A stretch of DNA of 43,810 bases, taken from Cyanobacteriota bacterium erpe_2018_sw_21hr_WHONDRS-SW48-000092_B_bin.40 (lineage in GTDB: Bacteria; Cyanobacteriota; Vampirovibrionia; Obscuribacterales; Obscuribacteraceae). Where the stretch lies: positions 1 through 43,810 of the forward strand of contig JAUPUU010000295.1 of the NCBI GenBank assembly GCA_030917395.1, in the 5' to 3' direction. Shown piece after piece: positions 41,061-43,810 of this stretch. Made by a program: the position numbers and the translations under genes. The notes beneath the pieces are model-generated. The model saw nothing but the letters and a program-made list of their open reading frames with translations, was not told the origin of the DNA and did not search any database. Numbering within the stretch: the stretch's first letter is position 1; each line of letters starts with the position of its first letter.

Positions 41061-42377
41061 TCTGCCAATACTTCACTGTCTCATAATTCTCTGGCTCAAC
41101 TGTGGCTGGTTTTCAAAGAAGTTTACCGGAAGGATCTCAGGCATTCTTTCCGTGACAAAGACGTCTTTATCTACACTTTTGTCGTTCCGGCTTTGCTTTA
41201 TCCGGCTCTGCTTGTCGGCTCTGCTGAACTGGTGATGTTTAAGGCCGATTCAGACCGCGATAAAAACATCACTTACGCTGTCAGCGGCCCAAGCGATAAG
41301 GGCTTGGAACAAATCGATGCGATTTTGCAAAAGCGTAAACACTTCAAAAAAGTAGAGTGTGCCCAGCCCGAAAAAGACCTGGCTGAGGGCAAGGTCGATG
41401 CTGTCATTACTCGTAAGGCCGACTATGTTGAGCTGCGTGTGAACCAGCTACTCAAGGTGGCCACACTGGCGACGACCATTAACGACAATTTGAAAAGTGC
41501 CTATTTACAGGAATTGACTGAGGCTTTCGCCAGTAAGGGATTAGCTAAGGAGAACTCACAAGGTTTTGCCATTGTTTCGCAAAACATTACCGCTAGCGGC
41601 AGTACCCAGAAGATAGCTGGGTCTCCTGAGGGGCGCAGCCGACTGAACAAGCTCGAGAATATATCGGCCACCCTATGTCTTTTGATTTTTAGTTTGCTTA
41701 TGCTCGGCCTTGGCGCTGCTTATCCTTCGATTGCCGTAACCGCTGAAGAGTTTGAGCGTAACACCATCGAGACATCGTGCCTTCTGCCCGTTTCTCGTTC
41801 TATGATCATGCTCGGAAAAGTCGCTGCTGTAACTACCTTTGCTGCGGTCTCTGGTCTCGTTAATTTTGTTAGCATGTATTCTGTGGCGGCTTTAGTGCTC
41901 TCGCAGGCGAAATTATTTCCCCGTTTCTCTAGCGATCACTTAGTTTTTAACCTCAATGTGGCTCAAACACTTGGCCTTGTTGCTTGCTATTTGTTGCTTG
42001 CTGTCTTAATCTCGGCCCTAATGATTTTTGCCACAAGCTTTTGTAGAACGGTGCGCTCGGCTCAGCAATGGACGACCTTCCCCTTGCTCATCATTTTGTT
42101 ATTGCCACCATGTGCTCTTTTTCCTAACCTAGAATTGAATAGCCGAATGATGTGGGTGCCGATTTTAAATTGCACACTGATGCTCAAGGCCATATTCAGC
42201 GGCGTTCCATTTAACTACACTTTCATTGTGGTAATTGCCGTAAGCTTGTTTGTCAGTTTCGTTTCTCTAGCTCTAGCGAGAATATTTCTCTTTGAGCAGG
42301 TTGACCCTGGTGCCTATTTCGGCCGCAAAGCCGATTCTTTTGCTCGCCGATTTTCTAAAAAGGGAACTAGCGCATGA
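41058..42377 (+). CDS. ABC-2 type transporter permease (NatB-like), probable AUU start
   Basis: The conserved N-terminus of this family (AQLWLVFKEVYRKDLRHSFR, then FIYTFVVPALLYPALLVGSA) is encoded upstream of the first TTG at 41193, but the frame back to a TAA at 41049 holds no ATG, GTG or TTG. ATT at 41058 is nine bases from CGGAG and gives a sensible 439-aa protein. After one N-terminal helix comes a large loop (about 70-210), then five or six helices (about 215-425). LENISATLCLLIFSLLMLGL and EEFERNTIETSCLLPVSRSM are the typical ABC-2/NatB region. It exports an unknown substrate with the overlapping ATPase gene. Confidence 0.85.
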   Translation: MSANTSLSHNSLAQLWLVFKEVYRKDLRHSFRDKDVFIYTFVVPALLYPALLVGSAELVMFKADSDRDKNITYAVSGPSDKGLEQIDAILQKRKHFKKVECAQPEKDLAEGKVDAVITRKADYVELRVNQLLKVATLATTINDNLKSAYLQELTEAFASKGLAKENSQGFAIVSQNITASGSTQKIAGSPEGRSRLNKLENISATLCLLIFSLLMLGLGAAYPSIAVTAEEFERNTIETSCLLPVSRSMIMLGKVAAVTTFAAVSGLVNFVSMYSVAALVLSQAKLFPRFSSDHLVFNLNVAQTLGLVACYLLLAVLISALMIFATSFCRTVRSAQQWTTFPLLIILLLPPCALFPNLELNSRMMWVPILNCTLMLKAIFSGVPFNYTFIVVIAVSLFVSFVSLALARIFLFEQVDPGAYFGRKADSFARRFSKKGTSA

Positions 42378-43123
42378 AGTTGCATGTTGAAAAGTTGTGT
42401 AAGCGCTTCTATGAACCAGCCCGTGGAGAGTTCTTCGCGTGCAACGAGATTTCTTTTGAGGTGGGTCAAGGCGAAATATTTGGATTGCTTGGCCCTAACG
42501 GTGCCGGAAAAACCACCACCTTACGTGTCATTTCTACTATTCTCAAACCCACCTCAGGCAGTGCTCACCTTGGCGATATTGATATTTTTCAAGACCCTGA
42601 TGCCGCCCGCCGAGCCATGGGTTTCTTGTCCTCATCAACCGGCCTGTATGAACGTCTTACTCCCCGTGAGATTCTCACTTATTTTGGCCGCCTCAGTGGC
42701 GTAGCCGAGCCTGCCTTGAAAGAAAAGATTGAGAGTCTCTTTCTTGCCCTTGATTTTAAGCAATTCGCTGATGCTCGTTGTGGCAAACTATCTCAAGGGA
42801 CAAAGCAGAAAGTTTCAATTGCTAGAGCAATTATTCACGACCCTAAGCTAATGATCTTTGATGAACCCTCTACTGGTCTTGATGTTCTAGCTACTCAGTC
42901 GATGCATGAGTTTATCAAACAAGCTAAAGGTGAGGGAAAATGTATTGTCTTCAGCACCCACATCATGTCAGAAGCTGAAAAGCTCTGTGATCGCATTGGT
43001 ATTATCAATGATGGCAAGATTTTAGCTCAAGGCACCTTATCTGAATTAAGGGCTTTGACCGGTGAAACCTATTTAGAAGAAGTGTTTATGGCTCTGGTGC
43101 GTAAATATGAATTGGCTAAATAA
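42374..43123 (+). CDS. ABC transporter ATP-binding protein (NatA-like)
   Basis: The 249-aa ATPase has Walker A GLLGPNGAGKTTTLRVI, the signature LSQGTKQKVSIARAII, Walker B LMIFDEPSTGLD and the switch His in FSTHIMSEAEKLCDRIGIIN. It overlaps the upstream permease by four bases (ATGA), and the downstream permease starts 17 bases before its stop. This order (permease, ATPase, permease) is typical of Na+/drug-type ABC-2 exporters of the NatAB kind. The substrate cannot be told from sequence. Confidence 0.95.
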   Translation: MKLHVEKLCKRFYEPARGEFFACNEISFEVGQGEIFGLLGPNGAGKTTTLRVISTILKPTSGSAHLGDIDIFQDPDAARRAMGFLSSSTGLYERLTPREILTYFGRLSGVAEPALKEKIESLFLALDFKQFADARCGKLSQGTKQKVSIARAIIHDPKLMIFDEPSTGLDVLATQSMHEFIKQAKGEGKCIVFSTHIMSEAEKLCDRIGIINDGKILAQGTLSELRALTGETYLEEVFMALVRKYELAK

Positions 43124-43810
43124 GTCTATTGATTTTGCTCAAATCAAGCTTGTCTTTATCAAAGAGATGCTTGAAGGTATTCGCGACTATCGCTCGCTTT
43201 TGCCCATGATCGTCTTTAGTATTTTTATTGGGCCGCTTTTTACTATCGGTGTTCCAATTATTGCTGCTGGTCAAGTTCAGCATGAATTGAACGAGCATTT
43301 TGTTGTCGCTTTTTCCTCCCCACCTGGCCCGGTTGCAGGATATCTCAAGGGCCACAAAGAATTTCTTGTGGTACCTCTGGGAGAACTTTCTAAGGAGCAA
43401 GCTCTATCTGAAAAGAAAGTAGATGCTGTAATTTCTGTACCTGGAGATTTTTCCGATTTACTTAGTACTGATGCAAAGGCGCAGATTCCGACTTTGGCAA
43501 TTTACTATGACGGAAAATACGCCCGGGCCGCCAGCTGTGCTGCTCGTCTGCGAGCCGTGCTTGAATACTACAAAGAATACGTGGTCAACGAGCGCAGCAA
43601 GTTGGCGAATATTGCTTTGATTCGCCCGGAGACTGTATATCCATTTGTGGTCTCCTCGACAAATAAAATGTTTGCCGCCAGCCCTTTTGTGCAGAGCATG
43701 CTGGTGCTAATTCTCGTTTTTCAGGCCTTTATGGGGGTGATTTACCCGTCGCTTGATGCCATCACTGGTGAGCGTGAGCGGGGCACCCTTGAAGCCCTGC
43801 TATCGACTCC
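43107..43810 (+). CDS. second ABC-2 type permease, cut by the window end
   Basis: The ATG at 43107 opens a frame with no stop to the right edge (234 codons and two bases). It begins MNWLNKSIDFAQIKLVFIKE, then a first helix (SLLPMIVFSIFIGPLFTIGV), a large extracellular loop and a second helix (SMLVLILVFQAFMGVIYPSL). At the edge comes ITGERERGTLEALLSTP, the hallmark cytoplasmic motif of the ABC-2/NatB family. It overlaps the ATPase gene by 17 bases, so translation is coupled. It pairs with the permease at 41058 as a possible heterodimer. Confidence 0.92.
   Translation, partial: MNWLNKSIDFAQIKLVFIKEMLEGIRDYRSLLPMIVFSIFIGPLFTIGVPIIAAGQVQHELNEHFVVAFSSPPGPVAGYLKGHKEFLVVPLGELSKEQALSEKKVDAVISVPGDFSDLLSTDAKAQIPTLAIYYDGKYARAASCAARLRAVLEYYKEYVVNERSKLANIALIRPETVYPFVVSSTNKMFAASPFVQSMLVLILVFQAFMGVIYPSLDAITGERERGTLEALLST

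Noticed and set aside
41053..41235. 60-aa frame from GTG at 41053 in front of the export permease
   Set aside because: The neighbouring frame encodes the conserved permease N-terminus. This one is its shadow.
43116..43400. 94-aa minus-strand frame at the right edge
   Set aside because: It is antisense to the clear second ABC-2 permease that runs off the window.

Overview
The window reads like a chromosomal segment of a Gram-negative-type bacterium related to Cyanobacteria but non-photosynthetic. My best inference is a Melainabacteria/Vampirovibrionia member of the Obscuribacter type. The basis is: a tRNA-Trp–secE–nusG–rplK–rplA order as in cyanobacteria, a cyanobacterial-type PurA, a large fused sugar-nucleotidyltransferase/phosphomutase-like protein of the kind known in cyanobacteria, frequent TTG and GTG starts, and no photosynthesis genes. 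This is inference from gene content, not a phylogeny.

Layout. 1-350 is the end of a 35-bp direct tandem repeat array that runs off the left edge. It is followed by a small zinc-ribbon protein that looks like an IS1595-type transposase without its catalytic core (427-1293). 1364-6633 (minus) holds csaA, polA and a degenerate alkaline-phosphatase-superfamily protein. 6891-9952 holds a phasin-like coiled-coil protein and a large unrecognised membrane-anchored protein. 10024-15994 holds two TPR proteins, purA, a DNA polymerase III delta'-type gene and a CbpA-type DnaJ. 16038-17321 holds two divergent TadE/TadG-like pseudopilin-type proteins. 17349-20084 (minus) is the information-processing block rpmG, tRNA-Trp, secE, nusG, rplK, rplA, closed by a strong terminator.

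20210-23685 encodes an oligopeptide-type ABC importer (lipoprotein plus two permeases, no ATPases here). 23955-29843 is a signalling island: a secreted protein, a HAMP-PAS-PAS histidine kinase, two stand-alone receiver proteins and an Hpt-REC-REC-GGDEF protein. Together they look like a phosphorelay feeding cyclic-di-GMP synthesis. 29912-34963 holds gpsA, a GT4 glycosyltransferase and the nucleotidyltransferase/pseudo-phosphomutase fusion (membrane lipid and polysaccharide precursors). 35105-37974 holds two unrecognised proteins, one of them a long disordered Trp-Gly-motif protein. 38108-40188 is a leucine-degradation-like mini-cluster (biotin carrier, HMG-CoA lyase, enoyl-CoA hydratase). 40207-40968 is MobA-like. 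41058 to the right edge is an ABC-2 export system of permease, ATPase and second permease. The first permease appears to start at an AUU codon and the second is cut by the window end.

The most unusual items are the variant-ordered tandem array beside the catalytic-core-less transposase-derived protein, two enzyme families that appear to have lost their active sites (the PafA-like protein and the phosphomutase half of the fusion), an in-frame amber codon followed by 28 more codons ending in a hairpin, the probable AUU start, and a terminator-like hairpin pair in front of rpmG. I see no CRISPR array, prophage, rRNA or intact insertion sequence.
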